41,347 nt of DNA from DASYPP01 sp036006525 (GCA_036006525.1 DASYPP010000087.1:1-41347), one strand, 5' to 3'. Positions 7,592-17,592 are shown, numbered from the stretch's first letter. The notes: generated from the sequence alone by a model not told the origin. Numbers and translations are program-made.

Positions 7592-9934
7592 CTAGAGCGG
7601 TTCGACTACCTCTCTCGGCAGCCAGCCGACCTGCCCGTTCGAGGCGCGCACCATCGCCCAGTTGCCGGCCCGGGTAATGAGCGATACCACGCTGCCGACC
7701 TGGACCGGCAACACCGCCGGTGCCAGCTCGTGGGGAGAAAGCGCGATGGAATAATCGGCGGTGACAATCGCCAGCGGGCGCCGGTACCACCGCGACAATC
7801 CGCCGGCAGCCGCCGCCAGGACCAGCCCCGCCATCACCACGACCGCCCAGCGGTGGCGGCCCCGGCTCAGCGCAAAGCCCAGCCACCCGACCAGCCACAA
7901 CACCGCCGCGGCGATCCATAATTCCTCGGGAGTCACCGGAGGAGACCAGAGATCGCGGACCGAGCGCGAGTCCGGCGCCGGCACCAGGGCCAGGGCCCGA
8001 CGAATGGCGGGATCGCGGGGCGCCAGGCGCCGGGCCCGGGTCCATGCCACCATCGCCGGGCCGGCTTGCCCCATGCGAAACTCGGCGGCGCCCAGGTTGA
8101 ACCAGTGAGCCGCGACGTCGGGATCGAGCTGGGCCCGGGATGCGAATCCCGAAGCGGCCTGGGCCAATGCGCCGCGATCGTACAGCTGCTCGGGTGTCAG
8201 GGTCTGGGCACCCGCTCGGGCCGCGACCAGCAGCAGCAGGACGGCCGGGGTGGCGACGCTGATGGTCCGGCGCACCCGCTCGGCCTTGCCCGGACCCTTG
8301 AGCCGGGGCAACAGCTGCGCCGCCTCGGCCAGTACTTCGTTCCTGCCCGATTCGCGAGACGGGCCATAGCGGAATCGGCGCAGGTGCTCGCGCAGCTGAA
8401 CCGCCTGGCGCGCGATATCGGCCTCGACGCCCACGGCACGGAGCGCGTTTTCCAGTCGGGTACCTTCGAGCTCGTGCAGCCGGGGCACCAGTTCGCCCAG
8501 GGCGGCGGTCAATTCCGCCTCCACGTGCGCGGTCGGGTCCCTGACCGGCCCCGCCAGTGCGCGCTGCTTCCGCCGGATCGGAATGAATCTGAGCAGCGCC
8601 AGCAACGGCGGCCCGATCGCGAGGAGGAGGAGCGACCAGGGCGGCATTTCCTCCAGCAGCCAGCGAGCTGGAGCAGGCCGATTGCGAAGCTGGAGGGGCG
8701 CGGGTGAAACCCGGGAGACCGAGGCGGCCTTTCCCGGCGCGACCAGATAGGTCATCGCCGCCGAGTGCGTCTGGGTGAAGTTGCCGGTCGCGGGATCGAA
8801 ATACTGATAGTCCAGCGCGGGCAAGCCGGCCGTGCGGGCCGAGTCGGGGATGACCAGGTAGCGGAACGTCTTGGTCCCCCCCAGCTTGCCATCGGTGATC
8901 TCGATGCGGTCCGACACCCGCTCGGTGTAGGCGCGCAGGTGCCGAGGCCAGGTGATATCCGGCGCGGGCCAGAGCGCGATGTTCCCTTCCCCGCGTAGCA
9001 GCACGTCCATGGTGAACGGCTCACCGGCTCGACCGGAGCGCGGGTTCAACGCCCGGTCCAGCGTGATCGCACCACCCACGGCTCCGGTGAAGTCAGCCGG
9101 ACGATTCGCGGGCAGCGCCCGCACCTCGACCTGGCGGGGGTCGCTCTTGACCGCGTACCGCTCTTCCTGGCTGAAGAACTGGAAGGCGAGGGGAACGCTG
9201 TAGTGCAGGGTGGCCGCGGGCACCGTGAGTTTCCCCGGCGTCAGGGGAAACACGATCTGGTGGACGACGAACAGATCGAACCAGTGGCCATCCACCTGGC
9301 GGCTGGCCGCGATGCCGGCGGGAGCCCGTTGGGGATAGGAGTATACCCCGTCGATCGACGGAGTTTGCACCGTGGGCGGGCGCCTGAGCTGGAGCCGAAG
9401 CTCGCGGGGGAACCACGCAGCCGTGACCACGTCCACCTGCTCCCCTACATAGGGCGACGTGGTGCTGAGCAAGGTGGAGACCGAGGCATCGTGACCCGAT
9501 CGCGGCGGGCGGGATTGGGCCAGCAGCCGCTGAACCCGGGGACTCAAGGCCGGCGACGAAGGACTGCTGGCTGAAGCCGTGCCGGTGACCTCGACTTCCA
9601 GCGGGGGGGCTTCGGCGTAGTCGCGGCCCTGGCGGACCCGGGCGGGACCCAGCCGCCATTTCCCGGCCGTCGAGCCCCGCAGCCGGAATTCGAGCACCGT
9701 GGTCCGGGCGAGGTCGCCGGCCGCGGCCACCTCGGAGCGCTCGCTCTTCTCCAGCAATTCCATTCCGGCGAACGGTGGCACCACGATCTGGATCGGATCG
9801 GGCGAGCCGCTCCGCGCCCGCACGGTGAGGACGACCTCACCGCCCATCGGGATGTGATCGGCATCCACCTGCATCTCGACGGTGAGCGGGACCTGTCCCT
9901 GCTGGATGAGCAGGGCAAACAGGAGCGGTATCAC
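7592..9934 (-). CDS. BatD-BatE fusion: membrane protein with beta domains, TPR and C-terminal SH3
   Basis: 780 residues, last gene of the Bat operon. Residues 1-14 are a short signal-like segment; 17-400 are BatD-type beta-sandwich repeats expected in the periplasm. A membrane segment follows at about 432-453, then a cytoplasmic helical stretch, a second hydrophobic segment (558-576), TPR repeats (about 578-650), two more membrane helices (671-690, 696-714) and an SH3-like domain (724-780, ending GQVGWLPREVVEPL). The TPR plus SH3 half resembles BatE, usually a separate gene. The Bat system is linked to aerotolerance and envelope stress in Bacteroides and Leptospira; its mechanism is unsettled. 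The ATG overlaps the batBC stop by 4 bases. Confidence 0.8.
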   Translation of the reverse strand: MIPLLFALLIQQGQVPLTVEMQVDADHIPMGGEVVLTVRARSGSPDPIQIVVPPFAGMELLEKSERSEVAAAGDLARTTVLEFRLRGSTAGKWRLGPARVRQGRDYAEAPPLEVEVTGTASASSPSSPALSPRVQRLLAQSRPPRSGHDASVSTLLSTTSPYVGEQVDVVTAAWFPRELRLQLRRPPTVQTPSIDGVYSYPQRAPAGIAASRQVDGHWFDLFVVHQIVFPLTPGKLTVPAATLHYSVPLAFQFFSQEERYAVKSDPRQVEVRALPANRPADFTGAVGGAITLDRALNPRSGRAGEPFTMDVLLRGEGNIALWPAPDITWPRHLRAYTERVSDRIEITDGKLGGTKTFRYLVIPDSARTAGLPALDYQYFDPATGNFTQTHSAAMTYLVAPGKAASVSRVSPAPLQLRNRPAPARWLLEEMPPWSLLLLAIGPPLLALLRFIPIRRKQRALAGPVRDPTAHVEAELTAALGELVPRLHELEGTRLENALRAVGVEADIARQAVQLREHLRRFRYGPSRESGRNEVLAEAAQLLPRLKGPGKAERVRRTISVATPAVLLLLVAARAGAQTLTPEQLYDRGALAQAASGFASRAQLDPDVAAHWFNLGAAEFRMGQAGPAMVAWTRARRLAPRDPAIRRALALVPAPDSRSVRDLWSPPVTPEELWIAAAVLWLVGWLGFALSRGRHRWAVVVMAGLVLAAAAGGLSRWYRRPLAIVTADYSIALSPHELAPAVLPVQVGSVVSLITRAGNWAMVRASNGQVGWLPREVVEPL

Positions 9935-11562
9935 CAGTCCTTCCCGGCCGTGGTGCCGCCGCTCCGGTCACGCTGGGCGTGGCGGGCGCGGGTCTGCCGC
10001 TCCTCCCGGTCCACCGAGCCCAGGATCTGCTCCGCCTCCCGGCGCGACAATGCCGAGGGCGAGTCCTGCTCTCCACCCTGCCCTCCCTGTCCGCCTCCGC
10101 CTCCACCGGGCTGGGGTGGCGGTGGCCCACCGCCGCCACCGCCGGATGAGGGCGGTTTCTGGCGTTGGGTCAGCTCGAGGTTCCACTTGGCCCGCTCTGA
10201 CGCCGGCTCCAGCAGCAGCGCGTCGCGGAACGCCTTGGCGGCTTCGTCCAGCAGCGCGTCCTTGTCCTTCTCACTGCGCCGAGCCGCGACCAGGTTGGTC
10301 ACGCCGAGATTGTAGAGCGCGCGATAGCGCAGGGCGGGATCGGCCGATTTCGCGGCTTCGGTCAACGCGCGTCGCGCCACGTCCAGGTTGCCGGCTTCCA
10401 TCGCCGCCGTGCCCGCGTTGTACCATGCGGTATCGCCCGCGGCTCCGCTCCCGGCTTCGCGCAGAAACCTGGCCGCCGCTTCCCCGGGCTGCCCTCGCTC
10501 CAGGGCACGGGCGCCGGGTGAGGGCTGCTGTGCTCGCGCCGCGGGTACCAGGGCCAGGCCGGCAATCGCCACCAGCGCGGCGTGACGCCGGGTCAGCGTG
10601 TGCGCCAGCAGCAGCACCGCGGCGATGAGCACGGGAATCCAGCCCCGCGGGAGCTGGGCGCTGGACGTGGTGGACGCCGTGGGCGCCCGCTTGAACGCGT
10701 CAAGCAGGTCGCGCACCGCCCCGGCCTGGTCGGGGAGATCGGCCGAAACCACGGTGCCCTCAGCGGCATCGGCGATCTCCTGCATCAAGTCGTCCCGGCG
10801 GCTGCTCATCACCGGGTGGCCGTACTCGTCCAGTTTGTATTCCAGGAGCGTCCCTGCTGAATCCCGGATGGGGATGCGCACCGGCTTGGTGCCACCTTCT
10901 CCCACCAGGACCAGGTGAATGCCGGCCTTGCCCAGCGCCTTGGCCTGGTCCAGCGTCTCCGGCGTCGAATCGTGGTCTTCCCCGTCGGTGAACACGATCA
11001 GCACCCGGTCGGCGCCTTCTTCGGCGGCCGACATCAGACCCCGAGCCTGGCTCAGCACCGAGCTCAAGCTGGTGCCGCCCTGGCTCGCGATATCGGGGTC
11101 CAGTCCATCGAGAAAGAGCACGATGGCGCCAACATCGACCGTGAGCGGGGCCAGGATGTAGCTGCGGCCGGCAAACGCGATAAGCCCCATCCGGTCGCCT
11201 TCGAGGTCCTGGCCCAGCCGGCGGGCTTCGCGGATCGCGCGCTGCAGCCGGTTGGGATCGGCGTCTTCCGCCAGCATGGACCGGCTCACATCCACCGCAA
11301 ACACCACGTCCAGCGCCTTGCTCTTGGCCGTGATCTCTCCCCGGCCGCCGCGGGGGCCGGCCAGCGCGACCACGCCGGCCAGCGCCACCAGCCCCAGGAG
11401 GATCGGCGCACCTCGCCCGTAGGAACGCGCTTTTCGTTCGGCTTCCAGGGACCACGCGCGGGCATGACTCACCCGGCGCGAACGCGCCCGCCAGGCGATC
11501 GCTCCCGCGATGATCGCCAGCAGCGGCGACAGGATCAGGAGGAGCGGATGATCGAAGCTCAT
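9931..11562 (-). CDS. BatB-BatC fusion: von Willebrand A domain protein with TPR tail
   Basis: 543 residues. Two N-terminal membrane segments (about 5-23 and 52-69) precede a vWA domain. Its metal site (MIDAS) is complete: DVSRSM at 91-96 (DxSxS), Thr in GGTSL near 163-167 and TDGEDHD at 192-198. Two more hydrophobic segments (304-321, 328-344) lead to a BatC-like part with TPR repeats (about 345-455), then a Gly/Pro-rich stretch (470-500) and a charged tail. In Bacteroidota BatB and BatC are separate proteins. It is probably anchored with the vWA domain on one face, forming a complex with BatA. It overlaps batA by 4 bases and batDE by 4 bases. Confidence 0.85.
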   Translation of the reverse strand: MSFDHPLLLILSPLLAIIAGAIAWRARSRRVSHARAWSLEAERKARSYGRGAPILLGLVALAGVVALAGPRGGRGEITAKSKALDVVFAVDVSRSMLAEDADPNRLQRAIREARRLGQDLEGDRMGLIAFAGRSYILAPLTVDVGAIVLFLDGLDPDIASQGGTSLSSVLSQARGLMSAAEEGADRVLIVFTDGEDHDSTPETLDQAKALGKAGIHLVLVGEGGTKPVRIPIRDSAGTLLEYKLDEYGHPVMSSRRDDLMQEIADAAEGTVVSADLPDQAGAVRDLLDAFKRAPTASTTSSAQLPRGWIPVLIAAVLLLAHTLTRRHAALVAIAGLALVPAARAQQPSPGARALERGQPGEAAARFLREAGSGAAGDTAWYNAGTAAMEAGNLDVARRALTEAAKSADPALRYRALYNLGVTNLVAARRSEKDKDALLDEAAKAFRDALLLEPASERAKWNLELTQRQKPPSSGGGGGGPPPPQPGGGGGGQGGQGGEQDSPSALSRREAEQILGSVDREERQTRARHAQRDRSGGTTAGKDW

Positions 11563-12533
11563 GGCACCCGGACCGCGACGGTCGCGGCCAGCAGCAGCTC
11601 GATGCCCAGCGCGACCAGCCCCGCCAGCACGAAGGGCCGGACCAGCTCCTCGTAACGGGTATAACTGGTTACGTGGATCGGGCTCTTTTCCAGGGCGTCG
11701 ATCTGCTGGAAGATGCGGGAGAGCGCCTCGCTGTCCTTGGCGCGGAAATACCGGCCCCCGGTCTGTTGCGCCATGTCCTGGAGCAGCTGCTCGTCGATCT
11801 GCACCGGCAGGATCTCGTAGCGGAAGCCGGTGACGCCGCGGCCGGTCGGAATCGGCGCCTCGCCTTCGGTCCCCACGCCGATGGTGTACACCTTGACTCC
11901 CATCGCCGCCGCGGCCGCGGCCGCGGTCCGGGGATCGATGGTGCCGCGGTTGTTGACTCCATCGGTGAGCAGCAGGACGACCTTGGAGCGGTCGGGAACC
12001 TTGCGCAGCCGGTTGAGCGCCGTCGCCAGGCCGCTGCCGATCGCGGTGCCGTCCTCCAGCATGCCCATTCTCAAGTCCATCAGCGCCCGTTCCAGCACCG
12101 GGTAGTCCACCGTCAAGGGAACCTGGGTGAGCGCTTCGCCGGCGAACACCACCAGCCCGATTCGGTCCGCGTCCCGGGCCCGAATGAACGCGGCGGCTTG
12201 CGCCTTGGCCACCTCGAACCGGTTGGAGGGCGCGAAGTCCTCGGCCAGCATGCTGCTGGAAATGTCGATCGCGACCACGATCGCGATGCCCTCTTTCTTC
12301 TGCTCGATGGTCGTGCCGCCCGAGCGGGGGCCCGCCGCGGCAACGATCCAGGCCGCCAGGGTGACGGCGCGGAGCGTCGGAGGCAGCGCCAGGATCCAGC
12401 CACCGGACGTGGCGCCTTCGACCAGCGTGACATCGCTATACCCGGCGCCGGTCGAGCGGCGGCGGCGGCGAAACCAGAACCACAGCGGAATCGCGAGCAG
12501 CAGGAGCAGCAGCCAGGGCCGCGCGAAGCTCAT
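11559..12533 (-). CDS. batA: BatA-like von Willebrand A domain membrane protein
   Basis: 324 residues with N-terminal membrane helices (about 6-21 and 52-68), a vWA domain and a C-terminal helix (about 301-321). The MIDAS residues are DISSS at 90-94, Thr163 in EDGTAIGSG and TDGVNN at 190-195, so the metal site is intact. The topology (vWA between membrane anchors) is that of BatA. In this family it acts with MoxR and a DUF58 protein, which lie directly upstream. The start at 12533 overlaps the preceding stop in ATGA and its own stop overlaps the batBC start, so translation of the set is probably coupled. Confidence 0.88.
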   Translation of the reverse strand: MSFARPWLLLLLLAIPLWFWFRRRRRSTGAGYSDVTLVEGATSGGWILALPPTLRAVTLAAWIVAAAGPRSGGTTIEQKKEGIAIVVAIDISSSMLAEDFAPSNRFEVAKAQAAAFIRARDADRIGLVVFAGEALTQVPLTVDYPVLERALMDLRMGMLEDGTAIGSGLATALNRLRKVPDRSKVVLLLTDGVNNRGTIDPRTAAAAAAAMGVKVYTIGVGTEGEAPIPTGRGVTGFRYEILPVQIDEQLLQDMAQQTGGRYFRAKDSEALSRIFQQIDALEKSPIHVTSYTRYEELVRPFVLAGLVALGIELLLAATVAVRVP

Positions 12534-13348
12534 CCGCCGGCCCTTTCAATCGCCTGCGCCAGCTGCAGTCCGCGCTGATACAGCTGGTAGACGTTGGTCG
12601 TGCTCGTGGCGACCGGCGCAAAGCGGATCGAATCCAGCGAAGCCAGCACCTCGGCCAGCTCCGCCTGGGGCCATTGCGGCCGCAGCTGTTCGACCTGGCG
12701 CAGCACGGAAGCGGTGTCGAGGCCCGGGTGAGCGGATGGAATACCGTGAGCGATCGCCGAGCGAAGCCGCGCGGCGGCAATGCCGGCGACCGCCCGGCGC
12801 TCACCGATTTGGGCCCAGTGCGCGATCATGTCCGGAGGCGGCGAGAACGGCGGAGCGGACGGACTGGGGGCCGCCGGCTTGCCGCGCCGGTTCCAGTACC
12901 AATGGAGCGGAACCAGGAGCAGCACGGAGAGGAGACCCAGGATCAGCGCAGGGAGCGGGCTCACTTCCTGGCGAACCACCAGGTTGGCGGGTGGCTGGAT
13001 CGCGAGAGTGGAGTCAGGTACTCCGGCCGGCAGCACGCTGGCGACTCGCAGCGTCACCGACTCGGTGCCCAGGGTATCCTCGGTGCCCGATGCCCGGGTG
13101 ATGATCGGGCCGGGAACGTCGAGCTGGTGATCGCCGGGCTCCCAGGCCACCAGCGGGTAGCTGATCTCGGCCTGGCTGCCGCGGACCACGACGACCGGGT
13201 GACCCAGCAGCTGCACCGGACCATCCAGATCCCAGTCGGCCGCGCGGATGCTGTCGCCCGCCGCGAGCCGAACCGTGCGGCGGGTCCACAGGGTATCGCC
13301 CACGGTGGGAAGCGGGTGCTGCTGCAGCAGCAGGAGCAGGAGGATCAT
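12530..13348 (-). CDS. Bat-operon membrane protein, DUF4381-like
   Basis: 272 residues. A short hydrophobic N-terminus (2-8) is followed by a beta-rich domain, probably periplasmic (about 15-125). One strong membrane segment (132-151) leads to a Pro-rich linker and a helical cytoplasmic domain (about 170-272). Small one-helix proteins (DUF4381) hold the same place between DUF58 and vWA genes in many MoxR operons; this one is longer because of the N-terminal beta domain, which recalls BatD. I do not recognise a catalytic motif. It overlaps both neighbours by 4 bases. Confidence 0.65.
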   Translation of the reverse strand: MILLLLLLQQHPLPTVGDTLWTRRTVRLAAGDSIRAADWDLDGPVQLLGHPVVVVRGSQAEISYPLVAWEPGDHQLDVPGPIITRASGTEDTLGTESVTLRVASVLPAGVPDSTLAIQPPANLVVRQEVSPLPALILGLLSVLLLVPLHWYWNRRGKPAAPSPSAPPFSPPPDMIAHWAQIGERRAVAGIAAARLRSAIAHGIPSAHPGLDTASVLRQVEQLRPQWPQAELAEVLASLDSIRFAPVATSTTNVYQLYQRGLQLAQAIERAGG

Positions 13349-14232
13349 CCGCGGTGCAACCGGCGCGCCCGTTGCGCAAAGGCGCGGTGCAGCGGAATGC
13401 TGTAGTCCCGGTCGGTGGCGAGCGCGATATGGTCGACGCCCGCGGAAGTAAGGCCGCGGTGCCGGTCGGCCCGGCGCTTCTCCGCCATGTGCTTGACCCG
13501 GGCCCGGGTCGTGGGACTCCCCGCATCTACCAGCACCCGGCGGCCGGTCTCCGCGTCGTCCAGCTCGATCCAGCCCGCATCGGGCAGGTTCTGCTCCCGG
13601 GGATCGTCCACCGTGATGGCCACGACTTCGTGCCGCGCGGCGAGCCGGCTGAGCGGAGCTTCCCAGTTGGCGGCGAAGAAATCGGAGAGCACCACGACGA
13701 TGCTGCGATGCCAGAGCAGCTCGGCGGCGTACAACAGGCTGGTCGCGAGGTTGGTGCGCTTGCCTACCGGCTGGAAGGCGACCAGGTCGCGGATGACCCG
13801 AAGCGCGTGGCGGCGGCCTTTGGCCGGCGGCACCACCCGCTCGACCTCATCGGCGAACAGCAGCGCGCCGACCCGGTCGTTGTGTCGCGCGGCCGCCAGC
13901 GCGAGCACCGCGGCCACCTCGACAGCCAGCGCCGCCTTGGTCCGCGGTTCGCCGAAGCGGGTGGACCCGGACTGGTCCACCAGCAGCATCAGGGTGAGCT
14001 CGCGTTCCTCGGTGAAGGTCTTGACGTAGGGACTCGCGAGCCGGGCTGAGACGTTCCAGTCGATCGAGCGGTAGTCGTCGCCCGGTTCGTAGGCCCGCAC
14101 CTCGGCGAACTCCATGCCCTGGCCCCGGAACACCGAACGGTATTCGCCGGCGAACAACGACGCCACGAGCCCCCGGGTGCGGAGCTCGAGCTGCTTGACC
14201 TGCTTGAGGATTTCGGGAGCGATGGCTGGCAT
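13345..14232 (-). CDS. DUF58 (vWA-like) protein of the MoxR/Bat operon
   Basis: 295 residues from the ATG at 14232; a TTG three codons upstream is possible but sits in the repeat arm. The N-terminus has the DUF58 signature (YEPGDDYRSIDWNVSARL at about 48-65), followed by a vWA-like fold in which the MIDAS reads VDQSGS (85-90). DUF58 proteins are soluble partners of MoxR ATPases, and the gene follows moxR. It is separated from moxR by a 77-base hairpin locus but joined to the next gene by a 4-base overlap. Confidence 0.85.
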   Translation of the reverse strand: MPAIAPEILKQVKQLELRTRGLVASLFAGEYRSVFRGQGMEFAEVRAYEPGDDYRSIDWNVSARLASPYVKTFTEERELTLMLLVDQSGSTRFGEPRTKAALAVEVAAVLALAAARHNDRVGALLFADEVERVVPPAKGRRHALRVIRDLVAFQPVGKRTNLATSLLYAAELLWHRSIVVVLSDFFAANWEAPLSRLAARHEVVAITVDDPREQNLPDAGWIELDDAETGRRVLVDAGSPTTRARVKHMAEKRRADRHRGLTSAGVDHIALATDRDYSIPLHRAFAQRARRLHRG

Positions 14233-14239
14233 AGAATAC

Positions 14240-14317
14240 AAAGCGTAAGAGGTGAGAGGTAAGAAGTAAGAAGGACTGCCGACCGTAGCCCTCTCACTTC
14301 TTACCTCTTACGCTTTT

Positions 14318-14318
<1 letters not shown>
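14240..14318. repeat. GTAAGAG-type inverted repeat hairpin (moxR/DUF58 gap)
   Basis: Arm 1 (14240-14273, AAAGCGTAAGAGGTGAGAGG...) and arm 2 (14290-14318, ...TTACCTCTTACGCTTTT) can form a stem of about 28 bp with few mismatches and a 16-base loop. The units are 7 bases: GTAAGAG, GTGAGAG, GTAAGAA. In moxR sense the element begins at the moxR stop codon and is purine-rich first. It ends 8 bases upstream of the DUF58 ATG, inside what otherwise looks like one operon. Confidence 0.88.
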
Positions 14319-15295
<977 letters not shown>

Positions 15296-15296
15296 G

Positions 15297-16022
15297 TTAC
15301 TCCACTTTCATCTTTATCGCTTTATACACTGCAGTTTCTTCGGAGGGAGTCAGCGGCCGGTAGCGGCCCGCCGCCAGTTCTCCCAGCCGCACCGGGCCGT
15401 AAGATAGCCGGGCCAGGCGCTCCACCTTGAGTCCCATCGCCTCGCACCAGTGCCGCACGATCCGGTTTCGCCCTTCCCGCAGCGTGACGTCGATGATGCT
15501 CCGGCCATCATGACCAGGTTTCACCAGGACCCGTTCCGGTTCCACCGCCCGGCCGTCAACCGCGACAGGCTCCCGCACCGCCTTGGCGATTTCCGCCGTC
15601 GAGCGGCCGTGGGCCAGCACCGAGTAGCGCCGGGAGATCCGATACTTGGGATGGGTGAGCCGGTGCACCGCTTCCCCATCGGTGGTGAGGAGCAGGAGCC
15701 CGGTGGTCATGACGTCCAGCCGCCCGACGTACGTCAGGCCGGCGGAATCGGGGATGAAATCGAAGACGGTCCGGCGGCCGGCTTCATCATCAGCCGTGGT
15801 GACGACGCCGAGCGGCTTGTTGAACGCCAGCCAGCGGCGGTCCTTCACCTGGACCTTCTTACCGCCCACCGTGATGGACTGGCGAGCGGGATCCACCTTG
15901 GAACCCAGTTCCGCCACCTTGCCGTCCACCCGTACGCGGCCCTCGGTGATCAGTTTCTCGGCAGCTCGCCGGGAGGCGACGCCCGCGCGGGCCAGGGCCC
16001 GCTGTAACCGCATTTCGCTCAT
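15297..16022 (-). CDS. rluB: 23S rRNA pseudouridine synthase, RluB/RsuA family
   Basis: 241 residues with an N-terminal S4 RNA-binding domain (about 4-60) and an RsuA-type catalytic domain. The active-site motif GRLDVMTTGLLLLT spans 100-113, with catalytic Asp103. LREGRNRIVRHWCEA is the second conserved block. The family isomerises a single uridine in rRNA; RluB modifies 23S rRNA near position 2605. The scpA-scpB-rluB order is widely conserved and supports RluB over RsuA. The start at 16022 overlaps the scpB stop by 4 bases. Confidence 0.92.
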   Translation of the reverse strand: MSEMRLQRALARAGVASRRAAEKLITEGRVRVDGKVAELGSKVDPARQSITVGGKKVQVKDRRWLAFNKPLGVVTTADDEAGRRTVFDFIPDSAGLTYVGRLDVMTTGLLLLTTDGEAVHRLTHPKYRISRRYSVLAHGRSTAEIAKAVREPVAVDGRAVEPERVLVKPGHDGRSIIDVTLREGRNRIVRHWCEAMGLKVERLARLSYGPVRLGELAAGRYRPLTPSEETAVYKAIKMKVE

Positions 16023-16603
16023 GATTCCGATTCGACGTATGCGGCGGCTTCGCCTTCGGCGGGTTCTTCCGGCACGTGGGGATGCAGCGCGATGGTGAGT
16101 TCTTCGGCCCGGGGCAATTCCCCCAGTTCCTTGAGGCCGAGGAGTTCGAGGAAGAGATTGGTGGTACCGTAAAGCAGCGGCCGGCCCAGCTCCTCGCCCC
16201 GGCCTACGACCTCGATCAGGTCGCGTTCCTGCAGCGTGCGCAACACGCCGGCCGCGTTCACCCCCCGGATCTCTTCGATTTCCGCCCGGCCTACCGGCTG
16301 CCGGTAGGCGATGACCGCGAGGGTCTCCATCGCCGCCCCGGTCAACTTCGGGGTCCGGACCGTGAACTGCGCGCGTTCCAGGGCCGCGGCGAAATGGGGC
16401 CGGGTGACGATCTGGAAGCCGCCCGCCAGCTCCACGACTTCGACCCCATGCTGGTTGAAGTCGTAGCGCTCGCGAAGCTGGTCCAGCGCCTGGCGCACGT
16501 CCGACAGGCTGGCGTCCTGCTCCAGGGTCTGCAGCTCCTCGACCGTGAGGGGGCGGGCGGCGGAGAACAGCGCCGCTTCAATCAGCTGGGTGAGTGGATT
16601 CAC
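16019..16603 (-). CDS. scpB: Segregation and condensation protein B
   Basis: 194 residues, made mainly of two winged-helix domains. Visible family features include IEAALFSAARPLTVEEL at the N-terminus and LAVIAYRQPVGRAEIEEIRGVNA in the second winged helix. ScpB dimers bind ScpA and so join the SMC complex that condenses and segregates the chromosome. It overlaps the end of scpA by 26 bases and the start of rluB by 4 bases. Confidence 0.95.
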   Translation of the reverse strand: MNPLTQLIEAALFSAARPLTVEELQTLEQDASLSDVRQALDQLRERYDFNQHGVEVVELAGGFQIVTRPHFAAALERAQFTVRTPKLTGAAMETLAVIAYRQPVGRAEIEEIRGVNAAGVLRTLQERDLIEVVGRGEELGRPLLYGTTNLFLELLGLKELGELPRAEELTIALHPHVPEEPAEGEAAAYVESES

Positions 16604-17357
16604 GGCGGATCACCATCGGCGCGAACGGCGCCGATTGCACGAGGTTGAGGCGGCCCCGCCGCGCCAGCTCCAGCAGGGCGATGAACGTGGACAGCACGTC
16701 GGTAATGGTGGGGCGCGGCCCCAGCGCCTGGAGCCAGCCGAATTCTTCGTTGTCGGCCAGGAGCGCTTCGAGCCGTGCCGTCGCCCCCTCGACATCGAGC
16801 GGACGGGGCACCACCCGGTGGAACATCGGCGAGGGAATCGCGGCGATCACCCGCTCTACCGCGCTCAGCATCTCGATCAGGTCCAGCGTCAGCGGCGGCG
16901 GTGGCAGCTCGGGCGGCGGCGGCAGGTAGCCCCGGACGTACTGGCTGGCCCGCCGATCCACTGCGCGCTCCATCCAGGTAACGATCTCCCGGATCTGCTG
17001 ATACTCCAGGAGCCGGCGCACCAGCTCGTGGCGAGGATCTTCCCAGGTGTCGTCGTCGAGCCGGCGGGGGAGCAGCATCTGCGCCTTCAACCGGAGCAGG
17101 CGGCCCGCCATGTCGAGATAGTCCGCCGCCTGGTTGAGACCGAGCAGGTGGATCGCGCCCAGGAACTGATCGGCGATCCGCGCGATGGGAATATCGGCAA
17201 TGTCGATCTGCTCCTCACGCAGCAGGTGCATGAGGAGGTCGAGCGGGCCGGAGTAGGCGTCCAGTTGGACGACAAATCCAGGCTCGCCGCCGAGCGCAGT
17301 GGTGTGTGGGCCGTTTTGGTTCAACGGCGGGTGCTCAGGATCAGGGTCGGGTCCCAC
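16578..17357 (-). CDS. scpA: Segregation and condensation protein A (kleisin)
   Basis: 259 residues. YSGPLDLLMHLLREE at about 35-49 is the N-terminal ScpA signature, followed by IDIADIPIARIADQF and, in the middle, LLRLKAQMLLPRR. ScpA is the kleisin that bridges the two SMC heads with ScpB. I use the GTG at 17357, which gives a 30-residue hydrophilic lead before the conserved domain. No closer start codon is obvious and no strong ribosome binding site is visible, so the exact start is uncertain. It heads the minus-strand run down to the Bat genes and is divergent from rpsT. Confidence 0.92.
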   Translation of the reverse strand: MGPDPDPEHPPLNQNGPHTTALGGEPGFVVQLDAYSGPLDLLMHLLREEQIDIADIPIARIADQFLGAIHLLGLNQAADYLDMAGRLLRLKAQMLLPRRLDDDTWEDPRHELVRRLLEYQQIREIVTWMERAVDRRASQYVRGYLPPPPELPPPPLTLDLIEMLSAVERVIAAIPSPMFHRVVPRPLDVEGATARLEALLADNEEFGWLQALGPRPTITDVLSTFIALLELARRGRLNLVQSAPFAPMVIRRESTHPAD

Positions 17358-17360
17358 AAG

Positions 17361-17491
17361 TGAAGGGATTAGGAGATTGACGGGATTGAGAGGATTGAAG
17401 GAACCCCCAGCATCCCGCAGGGAATCCTCCCTCGCTGTAATCTCATCAATCCCCTCAATCCCTTCAATCCCTCAATCCCTTCAATCTCTTT
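17361..17491. repeat. Nonamer (GGATTGAGG-type) inverted repeat between divergent scpA and rpsT
   Basis: Arm 1 (17361-17402) holds degenerate units such as GGGATTAGG, AGATTGACG, GGATTGAGA, GGATTGAAG. Arm 2 (17439-17491) is the complementary CAATCCCCT/CAATCCCTT series. The spacer is 36 bases. This is the only two-armed locus that is not at a gene 3' end; it begins 3 bases upstream of the scpA start codon and would be in the 5' leader of scpA. Confidence 0.82.
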
Positions 17492-17503
17492 GACTTGATC
17501 TAT

Positions 17504-17557
17504 GGCCCCTCACCCCCTATCCTTCCCGCTCGCCAGAACCCGGGGGCCCAGGACCGC
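17504..17557. repeat. GC-rich repeat-like element in the rpsT leader
   Basis: The order CCCCTCACCCCCTATCC, CGCCAGAA, GGGGGCCCAGG resembles the in-frame element in mutL (6393-6446, minus strand). The similarity is by eye and imperfect. It lies 36 bases upstream of the rpsT start codon, so it would be part of the S20 mRNA leader. Confidence 0.4.
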
Positions 17558-17592
17558 TGGGAACCCCGCTTCCGATACCCGAGGTTTTAGAC

